Assembly (NCBI RefSeq): GCF_014656135.1
Contig: NZ_BNBV01000002.1
Span: forward strand, 285,541 to 349,540
Length of the DNA: 64,000 nucleotides
Source: Streptomyces thermodiastaticus
GTDB taxonomy: Bacteria > Actinomycetota > Actinomycetes > Streptomycetales > Streptomycetaceae
Reading direction: 5' to 3'
The notes under the pieces are model-generated. The model was not told where the DNA came from. It did not search any database and saw nothing but the letters and a program-made list of their open reading frames with translations. Of the stretch, positions 38,266 to 48,300 are shown one piece after another; position 1 is the first letter of the stretch, and the number at the start of each line of letters is the position of its first letter. The position numbers and the translations under genes are program-made.

Positions 38266-39798
38266 TCAGCCGGAGACGGATGCCGTGCGGGGCAGCGGTG
38301 CCGTGCGGGCCGGGCCGAGCCAGCGGGTGAGCACGGTGGTCAGCGCTCGCGGGTTCGCGTCGGCGCCGGTGGCCGCCCAGGCGGTGTAGCCGTCGGGGCG
38401 GCAGAGCAGGGCCTGCCACTCCAGGAAGTCCGGGCTGTCGACCGGCACCACCAGCAGGCGGTCCGTCCACGGCTCGGCGGCGGCCGCGAGGGCCGGGTCC
38501 GCGTTCGGGGTGAGCAGCAGCAACGGCAATGCGGGGGTGAGGAGTTCGGCGGTGGTGCGCGGCCCGTCCGGGGTGTCGAAGCGGTGGTTGGGCAGGAAGC
38601 TGCCCTGCAGCGGGGAGGTGGCGTCCGGGTCGGGGTGGGCGATGGACTGGCCGCTGATCTCGTCGGCGACCCGGCGGCCGCCCTCGGGTGTGCGCAGCAG
38701 GTCGGCCACGAGGGCGCGCAGCGGGTCGTTCTCCGGGCCGGGGCGCATCAGGGCGGCCTGCGCCCGGGTGTTGGCGATCACGGAGGCGGCCACCGCGCGC
38801 CGTTCCCGTGTGTAGCTGTCCAGCAGCTCGGCCGGTGCGTCACCGCGGGCCACCAGGGCGAGTTTCCAGCCCAGGTTGAAGGCGTCCTGCAGGCCGGTGT
38901 TGAGGCCCTGGCCGCCGAGCGGGGCGTGCACATGGGCCGCGTCCCCGGCGAGCAGGACACGTCCGGTGCGGTAGGTGTCGGCGAGGCGGGTGAAGTCGCT
39001 GAAGCGGGACAGATAGGTGGGTTCGTCCATGGGGACGGGCCGGCCGAGGATGTGCTCGGCGGCGGCCCGCAGGTCGTCCAGGCGGACGGGGGCGTGCCGT
39101 GGCGGCAGCGGCCGGCGGAAGTCGTGGGTAAGGACCCGGCTGTGCCCGTGCGGGTTGACGTTGATCAGGGTCCAGCCGTCCCGGCCGTGGGTCCAGCCCG
39201 GGGGCACGTGGAGCGGGTCGAGCAGCCGGACACGGCCGATCAGGGCGCTGAAGGTGGGCGGGGTGGTGGTGCTGGTGATGCCGGCCTGTTCGCGGACGGT
39301 GCTGCGGGCGCCGTCGCAGCCGACCACCCAGTCGGCCTCCAGGGTGTGTTCTCCGTCCCCGGTGGCGATGCCGACGCGGACGCCACGGGGGCCGGGGTGC
39401 ACGGTCTCGACGCGCTGGCCGCGGCGGATGTCCGCGCCCAGGCTGCGGGCGCGGGCCTCGAAGAGGGCCTCCAGCTCCTCCTGGGAGCGGTGGAAGACCG
39501 GGACGCCCTCGGCGGTGGGCGCCGATATCTCCAGCACCGGCAGCCCGCCGAAGTGGAAGCCGGTGGTGTGACGGGAGGTCAGGCTGCCGGGGAAGGGAGT
39601 GCGCAGGTATCCGCGGCGCAGCAGCGACTGCACGGTGCGGGCGTGCAGGGTGCCGGCCCGGGGGATGTCCCGCGGCTGCGGCTGTTCCTCCACCACCACC
39701 GTGTCGATGCGCTGCTGGGCCAGTTCGGCGGCCAGCAGCATGCCGACGGGTCCGCCGCCGACGACGACAACGGTGGTGTGCTCGTAGGGGGTGCTCAT
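38266..39798 (-). CDS. FAD-dependent aromatic (polyketide-type) hydroxylase
   Basis: 510 aa from an ATG preceded by GGAG. Class A flavin monooxygenase motifs are clear: the FAD dinucleotide GGGPVGMLLAAELA near residue 14, the DG motif VVGCDGARSTVREQAG, and the GD motif VLLAGDAAHVHAPLGGQGLNTGLQDA. The C-terminal thioredoxin-like domain typical of PgaE/RdmE/MtmOIV relatives follows (LLLLTPNADP to the end). It would hydroxylate an aromatic or enolic substrate with NAD(P)H and oxygen. It sits in a run of minus-strand metabolic genes; no polyketide synthase is in the window. Confidence 0.88.
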   Translation of the reverse strand: MSTPYEHTTVVVVGGGPVGMLLAAELAQQRIDTVVVEEQPQPRDIPRAGTLHARTVQSLLRRGYLRTPFPGSLTSRHTTGFHFGGLPVLEISAPTAEGVPVFHRSQEELEALFEARARSLGADIRRGQRVETVHPGPRGVRVGIATGDGEHTLEADWVVGCDGARSTVREQAGITSTTTPPTFSALIGRVRLLDPLHVPPGWTHGRDGWTLINVNPHGHSRVLTHDFRRPLPPRHAPVRLDDLRAAAEHILGRPVPMDEPTYLSRFSDFTRLADTYRTGRVLLAGDAAHVHAPLGGQGLNTGLQDAFNLGWKLALVARGDAPAELLDSYTRERRAVAASVIANTRAQAALMRPGPENDPLRALVADLLRTPEGGRRVADEISGQSIAHPDPDATSPLQGSFLPNHRFDTPDGPRTTAELLTPALPLLLLTPNADPALAAAAEPWTDRLLVVPVDSPDFLEWQALLCRPDGYTAWAATGADANPRALTTVLTRWLGPARTAPLPRTASVSG

Positions 39799-39932
39799 GG
39801 GCACGGGCTCCTGGCGGCGACGCGAGGGACGAGGTTCGTAGGGGGGTGTGCGAGGCGGGCGCGGCACGGTGCGGGGCGGTGCGCGGCGGATCCTTTCCGC
39901 AGCCCACCGCCCCGGGTCGCCGTGCGCAGGGG

Positions 39933-40814
39933 CTACTTGTCGAAGCTCGCGAAGTAGCCGGCCGCCATGTCCTTGTCACCGTGGCCGAGTTCACAGGCGC
40001 GCAGGAAGCGGGCGTGGCCGGCCTCGACCACGTCCATGCGGATGCCGGCGCGCCGTGCGGCGTCGAGGACCAGGCCGGCGTCCTTGGCCGCGTTGTCCAC
40101 GGAGAAGCTGGTGGTGTAGTCGCCGGAGAGGACGGCGGCGGACTTGCCCTGGAAGTAGCCGCTGTCCATCGGGCCGCCGCTGACGACCTCGACGAAGTGC
40201 CGGGGGTCGACGCCGAGGCCCTGCGCGAGGGCGAGGGCCTCGCCGACGCCGTGGGTGAGGGCGATGACCCAGGTGTTCAGGACCAGCTTCAGACGGCTGG
40301 CGGCGCCGCTCTCGCCGTCGTCGGCCACCCACAGGGTCCGCTTGCCGATGGCGTCGAAGAGCGGGGCGAGCGTGTCCCGCACCTCGGGCGCGGCGGCCGC
40401 CATGACGACGAGCTGGCCCTGTTCCGCGGGCTGGCGGGTGCCCTGCACGGGGGCGTCGACGAAGACCAGGGAGTGGTCGCGGGCGAACGCGGCCAGCGAC
40501 TCGACGGCGTCGCCGACGGTGCTCATCTGCACCCACACGGTGCCTTCGGCGAGCGAGGGCGCGGCCGCGGTGACGGCTTCCAGGGCGGCGGGGCCGTCCT
40601 TGACGACGGTGAGGACGACCGACGCGTTCTCGACGGCCTCGGCGGCGGTGTCCGCGACGTGCACCCCGTGCTCGGCGAGCGGTTCGGCCTTGGCGCGGGT
40701 GCGGTTCCAGGCCCGGACCGGGAAGCCTGCCTGGGCGAGGTTGCGGGCGACGGGGAAGCCGATGATGCCGGTGCCGAGGACGGCGACGGTGGGCTTCGGC
40801 GTGGTGCTGGTCAT
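39933..40814 (-). CDS. NAD(P)-dependent beta-hydroxyacid-dehydrogenase-family oxidoreductase
   Basis: 293 aa, ATG start. The N-terminal Rossmann motif is VAVLGTGIIGFPVARNLAQAG, with RT after the second strand suggesting NADP(H). The substrate-binding motif DAPVQGTRQPAEQGQL is the DxPVSGG-like signature, and the catalytic lysine is in SRLKLVLNTW. The family includes 3-hydroxyisobutyrate, tartronate-semialdehyde and gamma-hydroxybutyrate reductases and imine reductases; I cannot choose between them. It is 78 bases downstream of an MFS gene on the same strand. Confidence 0.85.
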   Translation of the reverse strand: MTSTTPKPTVAVLGTGIIGFPVARNLAQAGFPVRAWNRTRAKAEPLAEHGVHVADTAAEAVENASVVLTVVKDGPAALEAVTAAAPSLAEGTVWVQMSTVGDAVESLAAFARDHSLVFVDAPVQGTRQPAEQGQLVVMAAAAPEVRDTLAPLFDAIGKRTLWVADDGESGAASRLKLVLNTWVIALTHGVGEALALAQGLGVDPRHFVEVVSGGPMDSGYFQGKSAAVLSGDYTTSFSVDNAAKDAGLVLDAARRAGIRMDVVEAGHARFLRACELGHGDKDMAAGYFASFDK

Positions 40815-40892
40815 GGGTGTGTTCCTCCGGTTCGGTGTGGACGGGTCCGGACGCCACCGGGATGGCCGGACGGCCGGACGTGTGGTGACGGG

Positions 40893-42095
40893 TCAGGAGA
40901 CGGCGGACGGTGCGGGTGCGGTCTCGCGGGCGGGTGTGTCCTGGCCGGCGCGGGCACGGCGGCGCAGGACGCCCGAGGTGACGGCCGCGAGCAGGCCCGC
41001 CGCGGCGAGCAGGGCGGCGGCGCGGGGCGGGGCGGTGAAGCCGTACCCGGCGTCGATGACGCTGCCGCCGACCCAGGGGCCGAGCGTGTTGCCTATGTTG
41101 AAGGCCGAGGTGTTGGTGGTGGTGGCCAGCGTCGGCGCGTCACCGGCCTCGCGCATCACCTGGGCCTGCAGGGCCGGGTTGATGGAGAAGGCGGCGATGC
41201 CGAAGGCGGCCACGGCGACGACGCAGGCGGTCTTGTCGCCGGCGGCGAACGGGAACAGGGCGAGCACCGCGCCCATCGCGACGATGCCGGCGTACAGGTT
41301 GGGCAGCAGATGCCGGTCGGCGAAGCGGCCGCCGATGACGCTGCCGAGGAAGCAGCCCGCGCCGAACAGCGCCAGCAGCAGCGGCACCGCGCCCTCGGAG
41401 AACCCGGTGACGTCGGTGAACAGCGGCGACAGATAGCTGAAGCAGCAGAAGACGGCGGCCTGGGTGAGCATGGAGGTGCTCAGCGCCACCCAGACACGCG
41501 GGTTGCGGAACGCGGTGAACTCCGCGCCCAGTCCGGTGTACGGCGGGGTCGGCCGGCGCGGGACGAGGACGGCGACGCCGAGCAGCGCCACCACGGCGAG
41601 GCCGTCGACCACCCAGAAGCTCAGGCGCCAGCCGGCGTGCTGGCTGAGGTAGGTGCCGGCCGGGACACCGGCCACGTTGGCCACGGTCAGTCCGGCGAAC
41701 ATGATGGCCAGGGCCCGGCCGCGGCGTTCGGGCCCGGCGAGGTCGACGGCGACGACGGAGCCGATGCCGAAGAACGCGCCCTGGGCGAGCGCGGCGAGCA
41801 CCCGGCCGGCCATGAGCACGCCGTAGCCGGGGGCGAGGGCGCAGACGGTCTGCCCGGCGATGAACAGCGCCATGAGGGCGAGCAGCGAGGTCTTGCGGTT
41901 GATCCGCAGGGTCGCCACGGTCAGGGCCGGCCCGCCGACCACCACGCCGAGGGCGTACCCGGAGATGAGCCAGCCCACGGCGGGGATCGACACCGACAGG
42001 CCGGCGGCCAGGTCCGGTAAGAGTCCGGAGATCATGAACTCGGTCGTTCCGATGCAGAACACGGTCAGGCCGAGGATGTAGACCGCGACAGGCAT
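40893..42095 (-). CDS. MFS drug/metabolite efflux transporter (AraJ/Cmx type)
   Basis: 400 aa; ATG with AAGGAG four bases upstream, 29 codons inside the open frame. Twelve hydrophobic helices start at the N-terminus (VYILGLTVFCIGTTEFMISG, the DHA1 first-helix pattern with TTEFMI). The loop 2-3 motif is degenerate (ATLRINRKTSLL). The DHA1 family exports drugs or small metabolites by proton antiport. It lies immediately downstream of a TetR gene, and a 17-of-20 shared motif precedes both, so it is likely under that repressor. Confidence 0.88.
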   Translation of the reverse strand: MPVAVYILGLTVFCIGTTEFMISGLLPDLAAGLSVSIPAVGWLISGYALGVVVGGPALTVATLRINRKTSLLALMALFIAGQTVCALAPGYGVLMAGRVLAALAQGAFFGIGSVVAVDLAGPERRGRALAIMFAGLTVANVAGVPAGTYLSQHAGWRLSFWVVDGLAVVALLGVAVLVPRRPTPPYTGLGAEFTAFRNPRVWVALSTSMLTQAAVFCCFSYLSPLFTDVTGFSEGAVPLLLALFGAGCFLGSVIGGRFADRHLLPNLYAGIVAMGAVLALFPFAAGDKTACVVAVAAFGIAAFSINPALQAQVMREAGDAPTLATTTNTSAFNIGNTLGPWVGGSVIDAGYGFTAPPRAAALLAAAGLLAAVTSGVLRRRARAGQDTPARETAPAPSAVS

Positions 42096-42127
42096 CGCAC
42101 TCCTTGGGACGGTCGTCGCTTCGGTCG

Positions 42128-42147
42128 TTCTGGAACAGTCGTTAAAG
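42128..42147. promoter_or_regulatory. Candidate TetR operator upstream of the MFS gene
   Basis: TTCTGGAACAGTCGTTAAAG lies 33 bases before the MFS start. It matches the element at 42786-42805 at about 16 of 20 positions and has a GTTC-TG-GAAC core with flanking partial dyad symmetry. Confidence 0.6.
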
Positions 42148-42189
42148 AATGAGGGCAGCCGGAGACGACTCCGGCACGGCAAAGACCTC

Positions 42190-42768
42190 TCAGAGAGCGG
42201 CCAGCGTCGTGTCGACGATGCCGGTGAGGGTGTGCCGGTCCGCGGTCTTTCCCAGCACCCTCAGGCCGTACATCGCGTTGAGCACGAACTGCGCGAGCGC
42301 CCGCGGATCCTTGTCCGCGTCGATCTCACCGTCCCGCCGGGCGCGGGCGAGCGCACCGTACAGCGCCTCCTCCACGCGGCCGAAGATGCGGCGCACCAGA
42401 CGGGTGACGTCCGCGTCGAGTCCGGCCAGCTCCACGGCGGCGTTGACCGCGAGACAGCCCCGGCGGCCGTCCTGAGCGGCGGTCTCCTCGTCGACGACGG
42501 TCATCATCACCGCGCGGATCCGCTCCCGGACCGCCTCCGGCCCCTCCAGGATCGCCTCCTGACGGGTCGTCCACTGCTCCTCGTACCGGCGGAGCACCTC
42601 CTCGAAGAGGCGGTGCTTGCTGACGAAGGTGTTGTAGAGGCTGCCACGCCCCAGTCCGGTGCTGTCCACCAGATCCTGGGCGGAGGTCGCCGCGTACCCC
42701 TTGCGCCAGAAAGCGTCCATGGCGGCGTCGAGGGCGTGCTCGGGGTCGAACTGCTTGGGACGGGCCAT
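42190..42768 (-). CDS. TetR-family transcriptional regulator
   Basis: 192 aa, ATG start. The N-terminal HTH (ALDAAMDAFWRKGYAATSAQ, then DLVDSTGLGRGSLYNTFVSK) is typical of the family; the C-terminal ligand domain (GCLAVNAAVELAGLDADV) resembles the YxaF/LmrA-type TetR_C group. It is encoded between two MFS genes. Related sequences at 42786 (before its own start) and 42128 (before the downstream MFS) are probable operators, giving autoregulation and control of efflux. Confidence 0.93.
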   Translation of the reverse strand: MARPKQFDPEHALDAAMDAFWRKGYAATSAQDLVDSTGLGRGSLYNTFVSKHRLFEEVLRRYEEQWTTRQEAILEGPEAVRERIRAVMMTVVDEETAAQDGRRGCLAVNAAVELAGLDADVTRLVRRIFGRVEEALYGALARARRDGEIDADKDPRALAQFVLNAMYGLRVLGKTADRHTLTGIVDTTLAAL

Positions 42769-42785
42769 GGTGGGAGGATGTCACC

Positions 42786-42805
42786 TTCTGGAACGGTCGG
42801 TCAAA
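42786..42805. promoter_or_regulatory. Candidate TetR autoregulatory operator
   Basis: TTCTGGAACGGTCGGTCAAA lies 18 bases upstream of the TetR start codon. It is the partner of the copy at 42128-42147. Confidence 0.6.
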
Positions 42806-42882
42806 TACTCGAGCAGAATGCTCCGGCTGCCCTTGGCTGTCCGTCCCGGGGCGGCGTCAGCCGCTTCCGGGCGGTGCGCCGT

Positions 42883-44106
42883 TTACGGGGCGACGCGGTG
42901 TCCCGGCGTGAAACCGTGCGACCTGGCGCCCGCCACGACGGCCAGGGCGGCCAGGGCCAGGACGAGCAGCGCCCACGGGAAGGCGGCCGCTCCGGCGGTC
43001 TCCAGCAGCAGGCCGCCGGCCAGGCCGCCGCCGGCGACGGCGAGGTTGAAGACCGTCACCAGCATCGACTGGGCGACGTCGGCCCCCTCCCCCGCGGCGT
43101 CGGCGATCGCGGTCTGCAGCAGGGTGGGCGCCCCGCCGAAGGTCAGGCCCCAGGCGACGATGCCGGGGAAGACCACCCAGGGCGACTCGTGCCCGATGCC
43201 CAGCACCACTGCGGCGGCCGCGAACGCGGCGAGGCTGACCAGAGTCACGGTGCGCAGCATGCGGTCGACCAGGACGCCGGTGGCCCAGATGCCCACGATG
43301 GCCGAGGCGCCGAACACCAGCAGGGCCACGTCGACACGGTCCTTCAGCCCGGCCTTCTCCAGGAACGGGGCGATGTACGTGTAGAGGATGTTGTGGGCGA
43401 GGATCCAGAAGAAGACCACGGCGAGGACCGGACGAACGCCGGGCGTGGTGAAGATCCGCCGGATGGGCAGACGTTCGGCGGCACTCTGGCCGGGCACATC
43501 GGGCACCAGGGCGCGCACCCAGAGCATGAGCAGCAGCGCCACGGCGGACATGATCCAGAACACGCCCCGCCAGTCGAACAGCGAACCGAGCCAGGTGCCC
43601 AGTGGGACGCCGAAGGTCAGCGCGATGGGCTGGCCGACCCCGACGACGGCCAGGGCACGGCCCTGCAGGGCGGCCGGGACCAGACGGCGGGCGTAGCCGG
43701 CGAGCACGCCCCAGATGACACCCGAGGCCATGCCGGCGACGAAGCGGGCGAACAGGGTCAGCCCGTACAGGGCGGACAGTGCGGTGACGGTGTTGAACAC
43801 CAGCAGGCCGCCCACGGCCCACAGCAGCAGGGGCCGCCGGTTCATGCTGCGGGTGGCGGCGATGACGGGGATGGCTGCGACGGTCGAGCCGATGGCGTAG
43901 AGCGTGACGAGCTGGCCGGCCCACGCCTCCGTGACGCCGAGGCCGTCGCCGATCCGCGGCAGCAGACCGGCGGGCATCGTCTCGGTCATGATGGCGAGGA
44001 ACCCGGCCGTCGTGAACGCCAGCAGGCGTCCCACGGGAAGCCGGTTCCCGGTCTCCGTCCGGCCGGGACTCAGGACGGTCGTCTCGGTGGTGCCAGGACT
44101 GCTCAC
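42883..44106 (-). CDS. MFS efflux transporter (DHA1 type)
   Basis: 407 aa from a GTG with TTGGAG eight bases upstream; a TTG six codons earlier overlaps that site. A Ser/Thr-rich tail is followed by helix 1 (LLAFTTAGFLAIMTETMPAG, the TETxPAG variant of DHA1 sugar/drug efflux proteins). Helix 5 motif C is GVGQPIALTFGVPLGTWLG. It most likely exports a small molecule. Distinct from the second MFS gene at 40893, it lies between the racemase-like gene and the TetR gene, all on the minus strand. Confidence 0.88.
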   Translation of the reverse strand: MSSPGTTETTVLSPGRTETGNRLPVGRLLAFTTAGFLAIMTETMPAGLLPRIGDGLGVTEAWAGQLVTLYAIGSTVAAIPVIAATRSMNRRPLLLWAVGGLLVFNTVTALSALYGLTLFARFVAGMASGVIWGVLAGYARRLVPAALQGRALAVVGVGQPIALTFGVPLGTWLGSLFDWRGVFWIMSAVALLLMLWVRALVPDVPGQSAAERLPIRRIFTTPGVRPVLAVVFFWILAHNILYTYIAPFLEKAGLKDRVDVALLVFGASAIVGIWATGVLVDRMLRTVTLVSLAAFAAAAVVLGIGHESPWVVFPGIVAWGLTFGGAPTLLQTAIADAAGEGADVAQSMLVTVFNLAVAGGGLAGGLLLETAGAAAFPWALLVLALAALAVVAGARSHGFTPGHRVAP

Positions 44107-44226
44107 AGGTGTGTCTCCAAGCAAGAAGCGGATGCCGGGGGATCCGGACAGGCCGGGTCCCCCAAAGGTGTGCGGTTTCCGACGTGTCGTCGTCGGGCGC
44201 GGCCGCGCGGACCGCGCCCGGTACGG

Positions 44227-44973
44227 TCAGTGACGGGCGAGGAGCGTACCGAAGCCGGCCAGGCGGTCCTCGATCCCGCAGGTACGCAGGGCGTGCCAGT
44301 ACAGGACGGCGTTGTTGGAGAGAACGGGCTTGCCGAGCCAGGTCTCGGCGACGGTGGCGAAGCGCATCATCGGGACGTTGGTGCCGACCTGGACGATGGC
44401 CTGGACATCGGCACTGTCCACCGTCCGCACGGCGTCGCGCAGCTGGGCCTCGGTGACATGGGAGATCTTCGCGGGGCTGGGCATGCCGAGCCCCTGGATG
44501 GCGACGACGTCGTAGCCGCTGTCCTTGAAGAAGCGGCTCACGGAGTCGTCACCGAGCGGCAGATAGGGGGTGATGACGCCGACGCGGCGGACGTCCAGGA
44601 CCGTCAGTGCGGCCTTGATCGCGTCGGGGCTCATCACGACGGGCAGTCCGCCGGCGACCGACCGCATCGACTCCAGGACCGTGGTGTGGGATCGGGGGCC
44701 GTCCCAGTAGCTCTCCGGTGAGACGCCGATGACCACGCAGTCCGGGGAGCAGCTGACGACGCTGCGGATCGCGGGGTGGGTGGACGTGCGGATGCTGTGC
44801 ATCACATGGTCGAAACCGGGCTCGTCCTCCATGGAGTCGTCATTGATCACCATGCGGCCGATGTGGTTGGTGACGCCGGCCGGGCGCAGGGCGTCCAGTT
44901 CCGGTTGTGCCGAGGTGTTGGTCGACGGGACGACGACGCCGACCTTGAGGCGGGGGCCGAGCATGTCGGTCAT
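44227..44973 (-). CDS. Asp/Glu-racemase-superfamily protein (maleate isomerase / arylmalonate decarboxylase-like)
   Basis: 248 aa, ATG start. The N-terminal GVVVPSTNTSAQPELDAL and the middle VGVITPYLPLGDDSV are typical of the maleate cis-trans isomerase branch. The C-terminal IVQVGTNVPMMRFATVAE and LGKPVLSNNAVLYWHALR complete the fold. The catalytic cysteines expected in this superfamily are not where I expect them: the first site reads IGVSPESYW and the second VGTN. Thus it may decarboxylate or isomerise by another mechanism, or be inactive. It is followed upstream by a tautomerase gene, suggesting joint action on a small dicarboxylate or enol. Confidence 0.75.
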   Translation of the reverse strand: MTDMLGPRLKVGVVVPSTNTSAQPELDALRPAGVTNHIGRMVINDDSMEDEPGFDHVMHSIRTSTHPAIRSVVSCSPDCVVIGVSPESYWDGPRSHTTVLESMRSVAGGLPVVMSPDAIKAALTVLDVRRVGVITPYLPLGDDSVSRFFKDSGYDVVAIQGLGMPSPAKISHVTEAQLRDAVRTVDSADVQAIVQVGTNVPMMRFATVAETWLGKPVLSNNAVLYWHALRTCGIEDRLAGFGTLLARH

Positions 44974-45036
44974 GGGCTCTTCCTCTCCTGGGTGGCCGGC
45001 GGGGCCCCGCCGGGCGGGCGGGGCCCCGCGGATGCG

Positions 45037-45270
45037 TCAGCTGCTGCGGTAGTCGGGCTTCTTGATCAGGAGGCCGGCGCGGCCCTGGATGTCCGGGACG
45101 AGGACCGCACGGTCCCAGTCGTCGGCGGTGACGGGCTCCAGGGCGATGGAGACCGCTCCGTCATAGGTGTCGAAGTGGTCCGTGACGACCGCGGTGATCG
45201 CGTCGGCGAGACGTTGTTTCTGCTCGTCGGTGAAGTCGCGGGGGAAGTGCTTGATGTGGACGTGTGGCAC
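45037..45270 (-). CDS. 4-oxalocrotonate-tautomerase-family protein
   Basis: 77 aa from a GTG with a GGAGGAG site; the longer open frame upstream has no features. After Met removal the protein begins with proline (PHVHIKHFPRDFTDEQKQRL), the catalytic Pro-1 of the family, followed by the beta-alpha-beta pattern. A PptA-like C-terminus (IQGRAGLLIKKPDY) ends it. It would catalyse keto-enol tautomerisation of a small acid. It lies between the indigoidine synthase gene and the racemase-like gene on the same strand with gaps of 109 and 63 bases. Confidence 0.85.
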   Translation of the reverse strand: MPHVHIKHFPRDFTDEQKQRLADAITAVVTDHFDTYDGAVSIALEPVTADDWDRAVLVPDIQGRAGLLIKKPDYRSS

Positions 45271-45379
45271 GGTGCTCCTCCGGGTGCTGCGGGTGGACGG
45301 GGCACGGACAGGATGGTCGGGGCGGGTCCGTGCGGGCCGGGACGGTCGTCGTGCCGGGCGGCCCGCCGGGCGTGCGCCG

Positions 45380-48300
45380 TCAGGTCTCCAGCCGGGCGCG
45401 GATCGCCGCGGCGAGTTCACCGACGCCGTGTTCCTTCAGGACGGCGTAGTGGTCGCCTTCGAGGGTGACGACCGCCGGCGGGGCGGCGGACCAGCCGGAG
45501 CTGCCCTCGATGAAGGAGTAGTCGTCGCCTGCCGCCTTGAAGATCGTCACGGGGGCGTCGAGCCGCCGCTCGGCCAGCTCACGGAAGCTGTACTCGAACT
45601 CGTAGGTCTGCGCGACGATGCGGGTGATCCGCCGGATCAGCTCCTCGCCGAGGGCCGGCAGCCGCTCGGCGACGAAGGCCACGAAGCCGTCCTCGTCGCG
45701 GACGGTGGCCAGGCACGCGTCGAGGTCGGGGCCGCTGATGGTGCCGGTGAAGACGGAGAACAGGATGGTGACGTACGCGGGGTTGGCGTAACTGGCTTCG
45801 CGGCCGTGACGCTCGGCGTCGGCGGCCCGCACCCGGGGGTTGCCGGGGCAGATCAGCAGCAGGTTCTCCACCACCTCGCCGGCTTGCTCCAACTGCCAGG
45901 CGGCCTCGAAGGCGACGCGGGCGCCGAAGGAGTAGCCCCACAGGGTGTAGGGGCCCTCCGGCTGCACGCGGCGGATCTGCGCGATGTCGGCGGCCGCCAT
46001 CTCGCGGACCGTCGGGTAGGGCGTCTCACCGGGGTTGATGCCATGGGCCTGGACACCGTGGAAGGGGCGCCCCAGCGCCGTCTCGCGGGCCAGCAGCCGC
46101 AGGTTCATCGGGTAGCCGCCGAGGCCGGGCCAGCAGAACACCGGGGCGCCGGTGCCCTCGGCGACCAGCGGCACGAGCCGGGAGGACGGCGCGCCGGAGC
46201 CGTCGGCGATGCGGGCGGCGAGATCGGCGAGGCGCGGGCTTTCGAAGACGACCTGGAGCGGCAGCCTCGTGCCGAAGGTGCGGTTGATCCGGTTGACCAG
46301 GGAGACCGCGATCAGCGAATTCCCTCCGCAGGCGAAGAAGTCGTCCTCGACGGACACGTTGTCGTACCTGAGCGCCCGGCCCCATTCCCCGGCCAGCCGG
46401 CGTTCGTGCTCGGTGGCGGGTGCGACGTAGGGAGTGTCCCGGCCGGCGTCGCGCACCGTGTCCAGGGCGGCCAGCGCCTTGACGTCGACCTTGCCGTTGG
46501 CGGTCAGCGGCAGCTGGTCCATGATCAGCACCCGGTTGGGGAGCATGTAGTCGGGCAGGAACGCGGCCAGCTCGTCCTTGATGATCTCGGCGGGGCCCTT
46601 CATGTGGACGCTGTCCTCGTGCATGCCCTCGCTGCGGATCTGCTCCTCGGAGACCTTGCCGCCGAGGAAGAAGTACGAGGCGCCGGTGGTGAGGCCGGCC
46701 GTGGTGAGGATGTCGTCGATCCGGCGGGCGGCGGGCAGCGGGTGCCCGGTCTTGGAGCTGTAGCCGGAGGACATGAACCCGAATCCCAGGCCGTTGCGCT
46801 GGAGATGGTGCAGCTTGGTGCCCAGTACGACGTACTCGAGCCAGGGCTCCGCGGCACGGCTGACGGCGGTGATGCCGAAGCCCGCTCGTGCGTACACCGC
46901 CTGGTTGATGGCGATGACGTGCCTGGACTCGACCAGCTCGTCGGAGATCCGCTCGAAGTCGCCGTCGCGCCAGCGGTACTGGCCCGCCGGCAGGCCGTCG
47001 ACACGGCCGGGATGGGCCTGCACGAACAGCTCGGTCGGGTCGGCATCCGGTGTTCCGTCGTTGCCGCGGATCTCGAAGGTGCCGAGGCAGTGGTCCTCGT
47101 CGGCGACCGCCAGACGGTCCTTGACCCGCGGATCGTGGGTCAGCGGCCGGATGGTGAGGCCGTACTCGGGGAGGATCTCCTGGAAGACGCCCACCATGTG
47201 ACCGGTCTCGAACTCCAGCACCTCGACGATGTTGTTCTTGTACACCGGCTCGATGGCCTGCCTCCGGCCGCTGAAGTGGACCAGCAGGCGCCCGGCCGGG
47301 GTGCCGGTGCGGTCGGTGACGCGCAGCAGCGTGTGGTCGGCGGGGTGGTAGTAGTACACGCCGGCGCCGAGTCCGGCCACGCCACCGGTCTCCAGGTACA
47401 GCTGGGTGGCGTACAGGGCTCCCGGCGAGGCGTAGGCGTACTTGGGCAGCAGGCGCTCGTCACTGTGGTACTGGCCGAACCACCGCAGCACTTCCCCGAG
47501 CTGGTCGAAGGTCAGGTCGGCCGGGTCGCGCCGGAGCGTGCCGGCCGGGCGGGGCGCGAGCAGGGCGGCCAGCTCGTCACGGCGGACGGGGCCGCCCTCG
47601 TAGAAGCGGTACGTCTTGCGGGCGAAGACCTCGCGGCGCTGCCGTGCGGTCTCCTGGCGGCCCGGCAGAGCGAGCACCGGCAGGCCCCGGGTCTGCTCCG
47701 GCGGGCGCAGGCCGGGGTTGGACAGCTGGGCACGCACCTGCAGGCGGCTGGCCTTCGACTGGTGGTGGGCGCCATGGTTGCCCTGGTCCATCAGGGCGGC
47801 TTCCTTGGGGTTCAGCTCGACGCAGGCGACGAGGTTCTGGAATCCGGTGCGCTCGTCGTCGGTGACCACGGCCGCGGCCCGCCGGACCCAGGTGTGCTCC
47901 TCGATCGCGAGGGCGATCTCGTCCAGCTCCACCCGGTAGCCGCGCAGTTTGACCTGGTTGTCGGCGCGCCCGACGAACTGGATGGAGCCGTCGGGGTTCC
48001 AGTGGGCGAGGTCGCCGGTGCGGTAGAGCCGCTCGGTCGGGATGAACGGAGAGGGGACGAAGCGTTCCTCCGTCTGCTCCGGGCGGTTCAGGTAGCCACG
48101 CGCCAGCTGCACGCCGCCTATGTAGAGTTCGCCGGCCTCGCCGATGTCGACGGGGGCGAGCTGCTCGTCGAGGATGTAGCACTGGGTGTTGTCGACGGGC
48201 ACACCGATCGGCACCGCGCCGGCGCCCTCCCCCAGTTCGCCGGGGTCCACCAGGTGAGCGGTGGCGTTGATGGTGCACTCGGTCGGCCCGTACAGGTTGA

